From: Arthrobacter sp. Leaf137
GTDB taxonomy: Bacteria; Actinomycetota; Actinomycetes; Actinomycetales; Micrococcaceae
NCBI RefSeq assembly: GCF_001423525.1
Contig: NZ_LMOI01000002.1
Span: forward strand, 213,110-277,109
Reading direction: 5' to 3'
DNA: 64,000 nucleotides
The notes beneath the pieces were generated by a model. That model ran no database searches and was not told the origin of the DNA. It saw nothing but the letters and a program-made list of their open reading frames with translations. Both the position numbers and the translations under genes were made by a program. How positions within the stretch are numbered: position 1 is the stretch's first letter; the number at the start of each line of letters is the position of its first letter. Shown here in pieces: positions 43,476 to 53,137 of the stretch.

Positions 43476-43508
43476 GGCAATTTTGCCATACCGGCAAAAT
43501 ACTTTGCC
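43476..43508. promoter_or_regulatory. Tandem XRE operators in the divergent promoter
   Basis: Half-sites GGCAA/TTGCC alternate: GGCAA-TT-TTGCC (43476-43487), then GGCAAA-ATAC-TTTGCC (43493-43508), and ATTTTGCC-ATACC-GGCAAAAT between them. Four half-sites in 33 bp permit two adjacent dimers or a sliding site. They cover the region between the two start codons, so binding would affect both. Confidence 0.75.
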
Positions 43509-43539
43509 AGAACTTGGAGGCGGGGAACACGATGAATGC

Positions 43540-44514
43540 ATGACTGAACAGAACTCCTTTTACGACGTACTGGTAGTAGGCGGTGGGGCCGCCGGCCTTA
43601 GCGCCGCGCTGATGCTGGGCCGGACCCGGCGGCGGGTGGCGGTGGTGGACGGTGGTGAGCCCCGCAACGCCCCGGCGCACGGCGTGCACGGCTTCCTTTC
43701 ACGCGACGGGATCAGCCCGGCAGAACTCCTCGCCACTGGCCGCGACCAGGCGCAGCACTATGGCGCGGACATCATCAACGGCACGGTAGTGGCTGCCGCA
43801 GGCGGCGTGGAGCAGGGCTTCGAGGTAACGCTCGACGACGGCCGGCGGCTTCACGGGCGGCGGCTCCTGATCACCACGGGCCTGGTGGACGAGCTGCCGG
43901 ACATCCCGGGCCTGCGCGAGCGCTGGGGCCGCGACGTACTGCACTGCCCGTTCTGCCACGGCTGGGAGGTCCGGGACCAGGCCATCGGCGTTCTGGGCAC
44001 CGGCCCGTGGTCTGTGCACCAGGCCCTGCTGTTCCGGCAATGGAGCAGCAACATCACCCTGTTCCTCAATGACGTGGTGGAGCCCTCCGGAGACGAACCC
44101 GAGCAATTGGCTGCCCGGGGCGTGAAGGTGGTTCCCGGCCCCGTCGAGACCGTACGCGTCCACGGCGATGCGCTCAAGGCTGTGGTGCTGGCGGGCGGCC
44201 CGGAGGTGGCGGTGGACGCCGTCGTCGTGGGTAGCCGGGTACACGCCCGCCTTGACCCGTTCAGCGGCCTCGGCCTGGCGGCGGTTCCGCATCCAATGGG
44301 AATCGGGGATTACCTGGAAACCGATGCGGAAGGCGGCACGTCAGTTCCCGGCGTCTGGGCCGCCGGCAATGTCACGGACATGAGGGCGCAGGTCCTGGCA
44401 TCCGCTGCTGCCGCGTCGTGGACCGCCGTGATGATCAATAACTCCCTGATGGCCGAGGAGATGGACCGCGACCTTGCGGCCTACCGGGAGTCGCTGGCTG
44501 TTACCGGTGCCTGA
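43540..44514 (+). CDS. Thioredoxin-reductase-like NAD(P)/FAD oxidoreductase
   Basis: 324 residues from ATG 43540. FAD loop [20 protein letters not shown], redox motif CPFCHGWE (Cys-Pro-Phe-Cys), NAD(P) loop [15 protein letters not shown] and the terminal [25 protein letters not shown]. It is a short TrxR-family enzyme of the kind that reduces a small thiol or glutaredoxin-like partner. A three-codon ORF, ATG-AAT-GCA-TGA (43532-43543), starts eight bases earlier and its stop overlaps this start. Confidence 0.9.
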   Translation: MTEQNSFYDVLVVGGGAAGLSAALMLGRTRRRVAVVDGGEPRNAPAHGVHGFLSRDGISPAELLATGRDQAQHYGADIINGTVVAAAGGVEQGFEVTLDDGRRLHGRRLLITTGLVDELPDIPGLRERWGRDVLHCPFCHGWEVRDQAIGVLGTGPWSVHQALLFRQWSSNITLFLNDVVEPSGDEPEQLAARGVKVVPGPVETVRVHGDALKAVVLAGGPEVAVDAVVVGSRVHARLDPFSGLGLAAVPHPMGIGDYLETDAEGGTSVPGVWAAGNVTDMRAQVLASAAAASWTAVMINNSLMAEEMDRDLAAYRESLAVTGA

Positions 44515-45277
44515 ACTCCGGTTCGCGCTTTTCCGTGAACGCCGCCATGCCTTCCTTCTGGTCCTCGGTGGCGAACAGGGAGTGGAAGAGCCGGCGCTCA
44601 AACATGACACCCTGGGCCAGCCCGGTTTCGAAGGCGGCGTTCACGGCTTCCTTGGCAACCATCGCCACCGGCTTTGATTTGCCGGCAATTACTTCGGCGG
44701 CTTTGAGGGCTTCGGCCACCACATCCTCTGCGGGTACCACGCGGGACACCAGGCCGGACCGCTCGGCTTCCTCGGCTCCGATGAACCGCCCGGTAAGGAT
44801 CAGGTCCATGGCCTTGGCCTTGCCCACGGCCCGGGTGAGCCGCTGCGAGCCGCCCATGCCGGGAAGGACGCCGAGGTTGATTTCGGGCTGGCCGAACTTG
44901 GCATTGTCCCCGGCGATGAGGAGATCGCACATCATGGCCAGTTCGCAGCCGCCGCCCAGGGCAAACCCGGATACAGCAGCAACGGTGGGGATACGGAGCC
45001 GGGTGAAGTCCTCCCAGCCGCGGAACCAGTCCGCGGCGTACATGTCCATGTAGCCCTGGGCGGCCATTTCCTTGATGTCGGCGCCGGCCGCGAAGGCCTT
45101 CCCGGAACCGGTGATCACCACGGCGCCGGTTCCGGGATCAGCGTCCATGGCGCTGACGGCGTGCACCAGTTCCTCCATGGTGGCTTTATTCAGTGCATTC
45201 AGGGCCTGGGGCCGGTTAAGGGTCACCAGCCCCACCCTGCCGCGCTGTTCCACCAGGATGTTGGCGTACTCCGTCAT
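44501..45277 (-). CDS. Enoyl-CoA hydratase
   Basis: 258 residues of the crotonase family. Oxyanion-hole regions [13 protein letters not shown] and [17 protein letters not shown], with catalytic Glu positions in the [15 protein letters not shown] and preceding segments. Hydrates 2-enoyl-CoA; here, last gene of the valine operon, it likely hydrates methacrylyl-CoA. Overlaps mmsB by ATGA. Its 3' end overlaps the convergent flavoprotein gene by 14 bases. Confidence 0.93.
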   Translation of the reverse strand: MTEYANILVEQRGRVGLVTLNRPQALNALNKATMEELVHAVSAMDADPGTGAVVITGSGKAFAAGADIKEMAAQGYMDMYAADWFRGWEDFTRLRIPTVAAVSGFALGGGCELAMMCDLLIAGDNAKFGQPEINLGVLPGMGGSQRLTRAVGKAKAMDLILTGRFIGAEEAERSGLVSRVVPAEDVVAEALKAAEVIAGKSKPVAMVAKEAVNAAFETGLAQGVMFERRLFHSLFATEDQKEGMAAFTEKREPEFRHR

Positions 45278-46233
45278 TCAGGACTCCCGTCGTCGTGCGC
45301 TGTTGCGGTCTTGTGCGGCGCGGTGCCGGACTTTTCGCGGATGTCGTTGATGATCGCGGAGAAGTCCTGGCCGGCGCCGCCTTCCGCCGCAAACGTATCG
45401 TAGATTTCTGCGGCAAGGGTCCCCATCCGGCCGGCCACCCCGGTGCTGTGCAGGGCGTTGAGGGCAAGGTTAAGGTCCTTGGCCATCAGCGCGCCGGCGA
45501 ATCCCGGCTGGTAGCCGCTGTTGGCCGGACTGGTGGGAACCGGGCCGGGCACCGGGCAGTTGGTGGTCAGGGCCCAGCATTGCCCGGATGCGGCGGAGGC
45601 GACGTCGAACAGCGCCTGGTGGCTCAGCCCCAGCTTCTCGCCGAGGACAAAGGCCTCGCTGACGGCGATCATCGAGACGCCCAGGATCAGGTTGTTGCAT
45701 ACCTTCGCCGCCTGGCCGGCCCCGTGGGCTCCGCAGTGGACGATGCGCTTGCCCATGACGTCGAGGAGCGGCCTGACGGCGTCGAAATCCTCCTCCTCAC
45801 CGCCCACCATGAAGGTGAGCGTTCCGGCTTCGGCGCCCACCACGCCGCCGGACACGGGCGCATCCACGGACCGGTGGCCGGCGCCGAGCGCCAGTTGCGC
45901 CGCTTCCCTGGCTTCGTCGACGTTGATGGTGGAACAGTCCAGGAACATGGTTCCTGGCGCGGCCAGCTCCAGCAGTCCCGGCTGGTCCCCGCTACCGCGG
46001 TAAGCGTCCAGGACATGCCGGCCGCTGGGAAACATGGTGAGTACCACGTCCGCGTCCGGCACGGCCCCGGCAACACTTCCAACCACCGGGACGCCCGCGG
46101 AGCGGGCCGCGTCAAGGGGGGCCGGCACGACGTCGTACCCGGCCACCCGGTGCCCGGCCCTGACCAGGTTCACGGCCATCGGTCCGCCCATGTGGCCGAG
46201 CCCCAGGAACGCTACGGTGTAAGTGTCAGGCAC
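45274..46233 (-). CDS. mmsB: 3-hydroxyisobutyrate dehydrogenase
   Basis: 319 residues from GTG 46233 (GAGGAGG six bases before). Oxidises 3-hydroxyisobutyrate to methylmalonate semialdehyde with NAD+. NAD loop [15 protein letters not shown], substrate motif [35 protein letters not shown] and catalytic Lys in [15 protein letters not shown]. Start overlaps the preceding hydrolase gene by eight bases. Confidence 0.93.
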   Translation of the reverse strand: MPDTYTVAFLGLGHMGGPMAVNLVRAGHRVAGYDVVPAPLDAARSAGVPVVGSVAGAVPDADVVLTMFPSGRHVLDAYRGSGDQPGLLELAAPGTMFLDCSTINVDEAREAAQLALGAGHRSVDAPVSGGVVGAEAGTLTFMVGGEEEDFDAVRPLLDVMGKRIVHCGAHGAGQAAKVCNNLILGVSMIAVSEAFVLGEKLGLSHQALFDVASAASGQCWALTTNCPVPGPVPTSPANSGYQPGFAGALMAKDLNLALNALHSTGVAGRMGTLAAEIYDTFAAEGGAGQDFSAIINDIREKSGTAPHKTATAHDDGSPE

Positions 46234-47341
46234 TGTCCGCCTCCTCTTGTTGTACCGCCTCCGGCTCATGCTCCGGACCTGTTCCGAGGTCCAGTTCCCT
46301 GCTGCCGAGCGATCCAAAAAAGCGTTCAACCTGCTCCGGCGATACCTCTGCCAGGGTGGGCGGCTTCCAGTGCGGGGTGCGGTCCTTGTCCACCACCTGC
46401 GCCCGGATGCCTTCGCGGAAATCGGGTGCCGCCAGGAACCGCAGGCCCACCCGGTACTCCTGCGCCAGCGCCCGGTCCAGGGGCATCCCCGCCACCCGCC
46501 GCAGCGACGCCAGGGTGACCTTGACGGAGGTGGGGGACTTCGCCTCGATGGTGTCTGCAGCGTGGGACGCTTCGGCGCTGCCGTCCCCGGCCCAGGCCCG
46601 CAGCCGCCCCACGATCCCTTCCGCGTCTAAAGAGTCGTAGCAGCTGTCGATCCACTCCCGCTGCCCGGCAAGTCCGGACGGCGGCGGGTCCACGGCCAAG
46701 CGTCCGACGGCGTCTTCCGGGGTTTCGTTTTCCAGAGCTGCCGTGAGTTCATCGAGCCTGCCGGACGGAACGTAGTGGTCTGCCAGGCCGAGGAACAGCG
46801 CGTCCGCACCATCGAGGTGGGCACCGGTGAGGGCTGCATGGGTTCCCGCCTCTCCTGGTGCGCCGGCCAGCAAAAGCGTCCCGCCGACGTCGGGCGCAAA
46901 CCCAATGGTGGTCTCCGGCATGCCGGTCCTGGTCCGCTCGGTGACCACGCGGACCGAGCCGTGCGCCGAGATTCCCACGCCGCCGCCCAATACCAACCCG
47001 TCCATCAGCGCGACGTAGGGCTTCGGGTACCGGGAGATCAGGTAATTCAGCCGGTACTCGGCCTGCCAGAAGTCCGCCGTATCGTCTCCTCCCCGGAGGA
47101 TGTCGCGGTAAATCGCCACGATGTCTCCCCCGGCGCACAAACCCCGGCCGCCGGCGCCCTGCACCAGGACCGTGCTGACGCTGGCGTCCTCCGCCCATTC
47201 GGTGAGCTGCCGCAGCAGTGCCTCCACCATCCCGGCGGTGAGTGCGTTGACGGCCTTGGGCCGGTTGAGCGTTGCCACCGCCAGCCGGCCCCGCCGGGTG
47301 AAGAGCACTTCCGCGTCAGGCGTGGCGGCCGTTTCCGTCAT
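46226..47341 (-). CDS. 3-hydroxyisobutyryl-CoA hydrolase
   Basis: 371 residues from ATG 47341 (GGAAGG six bases before). Crotonase-fold thioesterase: GGRGLCAGGDIVAIYRD, LMDGLVLGGGVGISAHG (oxyanion hole), MPETTIGFAPDVGGTLLLAG, GADALFLGLADHYVPSGRL and a C-terminal extension RVGLRFLAAPDFREGIRAQVVDKDRTPHW typical of HIBCH. Supplies 3-hydroxyisobutyrate to MmsB. ATG overlaps the mmsA stop by one base. Confidence 0.92.
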   Translation of the reverse strand: MTETAATPDAEVLFTRRGRLAVATLNRPKAVNALTAGMVEALLRQLTEWAEDASVSTVLVQGAGGRGLCAGGDIVAIYRDILRGGDDTADFWQAEYRLNYLISRYPKPYVALMDGLVLGGGVGISAHGSVRVVTERTRTGMPETTIGFAPDVGGTLLLAGAPGEAGTHAALTGAHLDGADALFLGLADHYVPSGRLDELTAALENETPEDAVGRLAVDPPPSGLAGQREWIDSCYDSLDAEGIVGRLRAWAGDGSAEASHAADTIEAKSPTSVKVTLASLRRVAGMPLDRALAQEYRVGLRFLAAPDFREGIRAQVVDKDRTPHWKPPTLAEVSPEQVERFFGSLGSRELDLGTGPEHEPEAVQQEEADSA

Positions 47342-48840
47342 CAGCTTCCTTCCGGCATCACGAAGCTGGCGCCGTGGCGTATTCCTGAGGGCCACCGCGT
47401 GGTGACCGTTTTGGTCTTGGTATAGAAGCGGAAGGCGTCCGCCCCGTGCTGGTTCAGGTCCCCGAACCCCGAGGCCTTCCAGCCGCCGAACGTGTAGTAG
47501 GCCAGCGGCACCGGAATAGGGACATTGACCCCCACCATGCCCACATCCACCCTGGTGGCGAAGTCCCGGGCGGAGTCGCCGTCACGCGTGAAGATGGCCA
47601 CGCCGTTGCCGAACGGGTTATCGGTACAGAGCCGCAGTGCGTCGTCGTAGGTGGCGGCGCGGACCACGCTGAGTACCGGCCCGAAGATTTCGTTGCGGTA
47701 GACGGCCATGTCCGGGGTGACGTGGTCGAAGAGCGTCGGGCCCACCCAGAAGCCGCCGGGGTAGCCGTTGACCGTGAGGCCGCGTCCGTCGGCGAGGAGG
47801 GTGGCGCCGTCGTCCACGCCTGAACTGATGAGTCCCTCGATGCGGTCCTTCGCGGCTGCGGACACCACTGGCCCGAAGTCGGAGTCGCGGTCGAGGCTGT
47901 GGCCTACCGTAAGTTTCCGGACGCGTTCTTCCAGCCGGGCCACCAGCCGGTTGGCGGTGTCCTCCCCTACCGGCACGGCCACGGAAATGGCCATGCAGCG
48001 TTCTCCTGCCGAGCCGTAGCCTGAACCGATAAGGGCATCCGCCGCCTGGTCCAGGTCCGCATCCGGCATCACCACCATGTGGTTCTTGGCCCCGCCGAAG
48101 CACTGGGCCCGCTTTCCGTGGGCGGCCGCCGTGGCGTAGATGTACTGGGCGATGGGTGTGGAACCCACGAAACCGACCGCTTTCACGCGGGGATCCTCAA
48201 GGAGGGCGTCCACGGCTTCCTTGTCCCCGTTCACCACGCTGAAGACACCGTCAGGAACACCCGCTTCGCTGAACAATTCCGCGAGCCGCAACGGCACGGA
48301 CGGGTCCCGTTCCGAAGGTTTGAGCACGAAGGCGTTACCGGCGGCGAGGGCGGGGCCGGATTTCCAGAGCGGGATCATGGCGGGAAAGTTGAAGGGGGTG
48401 ATGCCGGCGACGACGCCCAGGGGCTGCCGCAGCGAATGGATGTCGATGCCCTGCCCGGCGTCGCTGGAGAACTCGCCCTTGAGCAGGTGCGGCGCACCGG
48501 CAGCGAACTCCACCACCTCCAGGCCGCGTTGAATGTCACCGATGGAATCGGCCAGGGTTTTGCCGTGTTCGGACGACAGCAACCTGGCCAGTTCGTCCAT
48601 GTTCCGGTTCACCAGGTCTACGAACTTCAGCAGGATCCTGCCCCGCCGCTGCGGGTTCAATGCCGCCCATTCCGGCTGGGCCTGCGCGGCGGCAGCCACC
48701 GCGGACTGCACGTCGTCCCGGCCCGCGAGCGGCAGGCGCGCCTGCACTTCGCCGGTGCACGGGTCAAAAACGTCACCAAACCGTCCGGAGGTTCCGCCGG
48801 CGTGGCTGCCGCCAATGTAATGGGAAAGCTCGCGCACCAT
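47341..48840 (-). CDS. mmsA: Methylmalonate-semialdehyde dehydrogenase (CoA-acylating)
   Basis: 499 residues. Converts methylmalonate semialdehyde to propionyl-CoA with NAD+ and CoA. ALDH landmarks: ITPFNFPAMIPLWKSGPALAAGN, KPSERDPS, VGFVGSTPIA, GGAKNHMVVMPDADLD, catalytic Cys in GSAGERCMAIS and EIFGPVLSVVR. The CMAI context is typical of MMSDH. First gene of mmsA-hydrolase-mmsB-enoyl-CoA hydratase. A 196-bp gap upstream holds the divergent promoters with xth. Confidence 0.95.
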   Translation of the reverse strand: MVRELSHYIGGSHAGGTSGRFGDVFDPCTGEVQARLPLAGRDDVQSAVAAAAQAQPEWAALNPQRRGRILLKFVDLVNRNMDELARLLSSEHGKTLADSIGDIQRGLEVVEFAAGAPHLLKGEFSSDAGQGIDIHSLRQPLGVVAGITPFNFPAMIPLWKSGPALAAGNAFVLKPSERDPSVPLRLAELFSEAGVPDGVFSVVNGDKEAVDALLEDPRVKAVGFVGSTPIAQYIYATAAAHGKRAQCFGGAKNHMVVMPDADLDQAADALIGSGYGSAGERCMAISVAVPVGEDTANRLVARLEERVRKLTVGHSLDRDSDFGPVVSAAAKDRIEGLISSGVDDGATLLADGRGLTVNGYPGGFWVGPTLFDHVTPDMAVYRNEIFGPVLSVVRAATYDDALRLCTDNPFGNGVAIFTRDGDSARDFATRVDVGMVGVNVPIPVPLAYYTFGGWKASGFGDLNQHGADAFRFYTKTKTVTTRWPSGIRHGASFVMPEGS

Positions 48841-49036
48841 GGCTGGATGCCCCTTCGCATGTGATCCGGCTTTTAGTGACCCGGGTCATTCTGATTGCGA
48901 ATATACTCGGACTTCCTACTAAATTCCATCGCGTCGTCCGCAGCCGCCCCGGCCCGCTCCGCCGGGCCTGGGGCCGCCGCGCGGGCTTTACCGGCTGCTT
49001 TACCTGCGGTGCGGCAGCCACGGTAAGTTAGGAGGC

Positions 49037-49843
49037 GTGAAGATAGCTACCTGGAATGTGAACTCGCTCCGTGCCCGCGCCGACCGTGTTGAAGCCTGGC
49101 TCCAGCGCAGCGACTGCGACGTACTGGCCATCCAGGAAACGAAGTGCAAGGACGACAACTTTCCCTGGGAGCTCTTCGAACGCATGGGCTACGAGGTGGC
49201 CCACTTCGGCGTGAACCAGTGGAACGGCGTGGCCATCGCCTCCCGTGTGGGGCTGGAGGACGTGGAGCGCACGTTCCTGGACCAGCCGGCCTTCGGCAAG
49301 GCGGGCAAGGACCCGGTGCAGGAAGCCCGCGCCATGGCCGCCACCTGCGGCGGCGTCCGGATCTGGAGCCTGTACATCCCCAACGGCCGCTCCCTGGATG
49401 ACGAACACATGCCCTACAAGCTCAAGTGGCTCGAGACCCTGAAGACCCATGCCCAGGGCCTGGTGACAGAAAATCCCGAGGCCCAGGTGGCACTGATGGG
49501 TGACTGGAACATCGCCCCCTTCGACGACGACGTCTGGGACATCGACCTCTTCGTCAACAACCGGTACACCCACGTCAGCCCGCCGGAGCGCGCCGCCTTC
49601 CATGCCTTCGAGACTGCCGGTTTCACCGACGTCGTCCGGCCGTACACACCCGGCCCCGGCGTCTACACCTACTGGGACTACACCCAGCTGCGCTTCCCCA
49701 AGAAGGAAGGCATGCGCATCGACTTCGTCCTGGCCTCGAAGGCTCTGGCCGCCCGGGTCACCGGCGCCTCCATCGACCGGGAAGAGCGCAAAGGCAAGGG
49801 CGCATCGGACCACGCCCCCGTCCTGGTGGAACTGGCGGACTGA
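49037..49843 (+). CDS. xth: Exodeoxyribonuclease III
   Basis: 268 residues, GTG start. Exonuclease III removes nucleotides from 3' ends and cleaves abasic sites. KIATWNVNSLRARADRVEAWL, DVLAIQETKCKD (Glu metal ligand), YIPNGRSLDDEH, LMGDWNIAP (Asp/Asn), YTYWDYTQLRFPKKEGMRIDFVL and GASDHAPVLVEL (terminal Asp-His pair) are the family blocks. TAGGAGG lies just upstream. Followed by an unknown gene 34 bases on. Confidence 0.95.
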   Translation: MKIATWNVNSLRARADRVEAWLQRSDCDVLAIQETKCKDDNFPWELFERMGYEVAHFGVNQWNGVAIASRVGLEDVERTFLDQPAFGKAGKDPVQEARAMAATCGGVRIWSLYIPNGRSLDDEHMPYKLKWLETLKTHAQGLVTENPEAQVALMGDWNIAPFDDDVWDIDLFVNNRYTHVSPPERAAFHAFETAGFTDVVRPYTPGPGVYTYWDYTQLRFPKKEGMRIDFVLASKALAARVTGASIDREERKGKGASDHAPVLVELAD

Positions 49844-49877
49844 TGACAACGCCCTGGACCCAGCCAAGGAGAGCGCA

Positions 49878-50771
49878 GTGACGGGCAACCTCTACCGGGG
49901 TCAGGCAGGCCTGCCATTTTCCTCCACCCTCCGCGTCTACGAACCCCTGGACGCCTTCCCGCAGGAACAGCGGAAAGCCATCCAGGCCGCCGGGGCGCGC
50001 ACTGCCTCACGTGCCGCCGTCGAGAACGCTGAACTCCTCGCCTCGCTCGGACGGATCACCCGCCCCGGCGGTGATCCGTTCCCTACCGGCCGCACCGATC
50101 TGGTGCGGGTCACCGCCGCCCCGGCCGCAGAGCCCGGGGGGACCGCAGACGGCGACGGCGGCCCGGAGGCCGAGCCGGAACTCCTGTACTGCCCCAGCCA
50201 GCTGGTGCTCCGTGCCGGGCTGGCCGCGAATGCACTGATGGAAGGAATCCACGGCCCGCTCGCGGAACTGCTGATCCCCGAAGAGCAGCGGGACAGGCAC
50301 CAGGAACGCATCGACCTGGTCAAGGCACGGGACGGTTCCACGCGGGTGCACACCAGGGCTTCGACGTGGGGCATCCCCTTCAGCTGGTTTTCGCTGTTCA
50401 TGGAGTCGGACCACAAGGACGTCGTGGAAGCCGCCGGCCGGATCGTCACAGTCCGGGTGTGGGCGTCAATTACCGATGCGCTGGAACGTGCCCGCTACGC
50501 CGTCGCCAACCTCGCGCTGGCCGCCCCGGACCTCGACATGCTGGACGATCTTGCCCAGCTGACCGAATGGCTGGAGCAGTTCCATGTGGAGTCGATGATT
50601 GAACTGGACTACGGATCCGTAGCGGACAAGGTCTACCCGGACGACTCCCCCACGGACATCAGGCTCGGCATCGAATGCCTGGCAGAGGGCGACATGACCG
50701 GTGCGGCTGCGGCCTACCGGCGGCTGGCCTCGCGCTGGATCCCCATCCGGCAGTTGGCCCGCGCCTCCTGA
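49878..50771 (+). CDS. Actinobacterial protein of unknown function
   Basis: 297 residues from GTG 49878, with AAGGAGAG five bases before it. Recognisable stretches are GLPFSSTLRVYEPLDAFPQEQR, TWGIPFSWFSLFM and DLDMLDDLAQLTEWLEQFHVESMIELDYGSVADKVY, but I cannot assign a family function. Mixed alpha/beta, acidic, no signal peptide; a Gly/Asp-rich hinge lies at about residues 85-97. It may be cotranscribed with xth. Confidence 0.75.
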   Translation: MTGNLYRGQAGLPFSSTLRVYEPLDAFPQEQRKAIQAAGARTASRAAVENAELLASLGRITRPGGDPFPTGRTDLVRVTAAPAAEPGGTADGDGGPEAEPELLYCPSQLVLRAGLAANALMEGIHGPLAELLIPEEQRDRHQERIDLVKARDGSTRVHTRASTWGIPFSWFSLFMESDHKDVVEAAGRIVTVRVWASITDALERARYAVANLALAAPDLDMLDDLAQLTEWLEQFHVESMIELDYGSVADKVYPDDSPTDIRLGIECLAEGDMTGAAAAYRRLASRWIPIRQLARAS

Positions 50772-50816
50772 GGTCCGGCGCCCTTCCCCGTCCGGGCATT
50801 TCCGCCCAGGGACCGG

Positions 50817-51869
50817 TCAGTGCAGGGGTGGCGCCGTGGTCCTTCGGACCATCAGTTCGTGCGGCGCGACGGCGGACTGCACCGCCCCTTCCTGTCCGTC
50901 CAGTTCGTCGAGAAGCATCTTGGTGGCCAGCTCCGCCTGCTCGTCCGGCCGCTGCCCCACTGTAGTCAGGCCCATGGCTTCGGCAAAGTCGTGGTTGTCG
51001 ATGCCCACCACTGACAGGTCCGCAGGTACGTTGACGCCGATGCGGGCGGCCTCGAAGATGACGCCCATGGCCATCTCGTCCGAGGCACAGAAGATTGCGG
51101 TGGGCTTGGCCTCGGACCCGGACCACAGCCGCCGGAATGCTTCCTGCCCGCTGCGGACCGTAAAGTCTCCCCATTGGTCCCATTCGGGGCGGATCTTCAG
51201 GCCGGCGGCCGTCATCACGTCCCTGAAGGCCAGGATGCGGACCCGGGGAACATCGAAATTCAGGTCCGTTTCGTCGTCGCCGTGGAGCAGGGCGATGTCC
51301 CGGTGGCCGAGGTCGATCAGGTGCCGGACAGCGGTGGAAGCGGCCGCGTAATCATCGATGCCGATGTAGGCGCACTCCTCGACATGCCCGCCCACCACCA
51401 CCAGGGGGATGTCGATTTTTTGCAGGTGGTCCAGCTCTTCGGGGGTCAGCGCCATACAAAGGACCAGCAGGGCGTCGATCTGCTTGTAGACCATGGTCTT
51501 GCTGAAGAGCCGTTCCCGGTTGCTGCCGTGCCCGCCCAGGTTGAACAGCGAGAGGTTGTACTGCCGGGCATGGAGTTCCCGGTCGGCCCCCTCGATGGCC
51601 TTGGAAAAGAACCAGCGGCTAACAAACGGGGCCAGCACGCCGATGGTTTTGGTTCTCCCCGTGGCCAGCCCCGAGGCCGAGGAGGATGCCACGTAACCGA
51701 GGTTTCCTGCGACCTCCAGGATCTTCTCGCGGGTGGCCGGCGAAACCCTGGGCAGGCCCCGTACGGCCCGGGACACCGTGGCGGTTGATACACCGGCGGC
51801 GGCGGCAACGTCCTCGATACTGACTCCGTTATGGCCGCCCCGCTGGGATCTCTCTGTTGTGCGTGCCAC
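50817..51869 (-). CDS. LacI-family regulator of the alpha-glucoside locus
   Basis: 350 residues from GTG 51869 (GAGGGGAC upstream). N-terminal HTH VSIEDVAAAAGVSTATVSRAVRGLPRVSPATREKIL with hinge, then a periplasmic-binding-protein-like core (TIGVLAPFVSRWFFSKAIEGADRELHARQYNLSLFNLGG, PTAIFCASDEMAMGVIFEAARIGVNVPADLSVVGIDNHD). It follows the ABC operon on the same strand. The likely site is TGCAAGCGTTTACA in the SBP/GH13 promoter (55564), with a related site near levansucrase (61843). Sugar effector unknown. Confidence 0.92.
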   Translation of the reverse strand: MARTTERSQRGGHNGVSIEDVAAAAGVSTATVSRAVRGLPRVSPATREKILEVAGNLGYVASSSASGLATGRTKTIGVLAPFVSRWFFSKAIEGADRELHARQYNLSLFNLGGHGSNRERLFSKTMVYKQIDALLVLCMALTPEELDHLQKIDIPLVVVGGHVEECAYIGIDDYAAASTAVRHLIDLGHRDIALLHGDDETDLNFDVPRVRILAFRDVMTAAGLKIRPEWDQWGDFTVRSGQEAFRRLWSGSEAKPTAIFCASDEMAMGVIFEAARIGVNVPADLSVVGIDNHDFAEAMGLTTVGQRPDEQAELATKMLLDELDGQEGAVQSAVAPHELMVRRTTAPPLH

Positions 51870-51995
51870 GGTGTCCCCTCAATTACTCCTTGCAGCGTAA
51901 GGCTGTCCGCCCTGCGTTACCCCCAAGAATTCGTATTTTCGCATTCTGCGTGGATGCGGTGTTAACCGCGCAGGACGTAACCCGTTCTGTGACGG

Positions 51996-52244
51996 CTACC
52001 TCCGGTCCGGAAGTTTGCGGCGGAGCCGGATCATGCCGTAGAGCGCCAGGAGGGTTGCCAGCAACCCCAAGGCCCAGCCCAGGGCCGGTTGCGCGGTCAC
52101 TTCCATCCAGACGGTCACCACCAGCAGGACCAGGGCCCAGAAGCCGAGGAACCCGATGATGATGTCAAAGTCTTCGCCCGAACGGACGCGGCGGCGTGTG
52201 CTTCCCGCTCCCGGAGCCCGGGAGCGGGAAGCGTCGCCTGTCAC
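51996..52244 (-). CDS. Small two-TM membrane protein of the ABC operon
   Basis: 82 residues. A polar N-terminus of about 25 residues with RRRVRSGEDFD precedes two hydrophobic segments (IIIGFLGFWALVLLVVTVWMEV and LGWALGLLATLLALYGMIRL) and a basic end. It overlaps the stop of the permease gene (ATGA), so it belongs to the transporter operon. Unknown role; perhaps an accessory or quality factor for the permeases. Confidence 0.68.
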   Translation of the reverse strand: MTGDASRSRAPGAGSTRRRVRSGEDFDIIIGFLGFWALVLLVVTVWMEVTAQPALGWALGLLATLLALYGMIRLRRKLPDRR

Positions 52245-53137
52245 TTGACTGCACCTGCCGTCAGGCCGGCAACAATCTTGCGCTGGAAGACCAGCACCAG
52301 GATCACCAGCGGAATGGTGACGATGGTTCCCGCGGCCATGATGGCCGTATACGGGATCTGATTGGGCTGCGCACCAGCGAAGCTGGCAATGGCAACCGTC
52401 ACCGGCTGGGTTCGTTCATTCGACAGCTGGCTGGCAATCAGGAATTCATTCCATGAGGAGATGAATGCCAGGATGGCCGTCGTGAAGATGGCCGGAGCCG
52501 CCAGCGGCATGATCACCTTGCGAAACGCCTGACCCTGCGTGCAACCGTCAACGCGGGCTGATTCCTCCAACTCCCAGGGCATTTCCCGGAAGAAGGACGT
52601 CAGTGTGTAGACGGTCAGCGGCAGGACGAACGAAATGTTCGGAATGATCAGCGCCTGATAGGTGCCCATCCAGCCAATGTTCGTGAAGAGCTGGAACAGC
52701 GGCGTGATCAGGGCAACACCCGGGAACATCGAGGCGCCCAAGATGAAGCCCAGTACCAGGTACTTGAACCGGAAGTTAAGCCGGGCCAGCGCGTACGCGG
52801 CAAAGACGCCGATGACGAGCGAGACTACCGTGACTGTCACGCCGATGATGATGCTGTTCAGCAGCGCCTGGCCGAACTTGTTGCCAAACGATGTGTCGAA
52901 GGCAGTGAGGAAGTTGTCCAGCGTGACGTGGGTTGGCCACGGCGTGGTGTCGTAAGTGAAGCCCACCTCGCGGAACGCCGTCACCACCATCCAGTAGGCT
53001 GGCGCCAGGCACCAGATCAGGATGACCGCGGCGCTGATGTACGTCCTGGCGCTGGCCCATTTCTCCTTGTTCTGGGCTGCCTTGCGTCCCTTGTCCTGCT
53101 GCGCCCGGAGAGACGCTGGGGCAGTTGCCGCGGTCAT
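52241..53137 (-). CDS. Sugar ABC transporter permease, MalG type
   Basis: 298 residues with about six membrane segments. The permease EAA motif is in EESARVDGCTQGQAFRKVIMPLAAPAI, and TVYTLTSFFREMPWELEESA precedes it. Cytoplasmic N terminus of about 35 residues. Works with the MalF-type partner at 53134 and the binding protein at 54178. No ATPase is encoded here; CUT1 systems in these genomes commonly share one (MsiK-like). Confidence 0.95.
   Translation of the reverse strand: MTAATAPASLRAQQDKGRKAAQNKEKWASARTYISAAVILIWCLAPAYWMVVTAFREVGFTYDTTPWPTHVTLDNFLTAFDTSFGNKFGQALLNSIIIGVTVTVVSLVIGVFAAYALARLNFRFKYLVLGFILGASMFPGVALITPLFQLFTNIGWMGTYQALIIPNISFVLPLTVYTLTSFFREMPWELEESARVDGCTQGQAFRKVIMPLAAPAIFTTAILAFISSWNEFLIASQLSNERTQPVTVAIASFAGAQPNQIPYTAIMAAGTIVTIPLVILVLVFQRKIVAGLTAGAVK

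Noticed and set aside
51889..51901. CTTGCAGCGTAAG upstream of the LacI gene as an autoregulatory operator.
   Set aside because: Only the outer three bases pair and it does not align with the two better sites.
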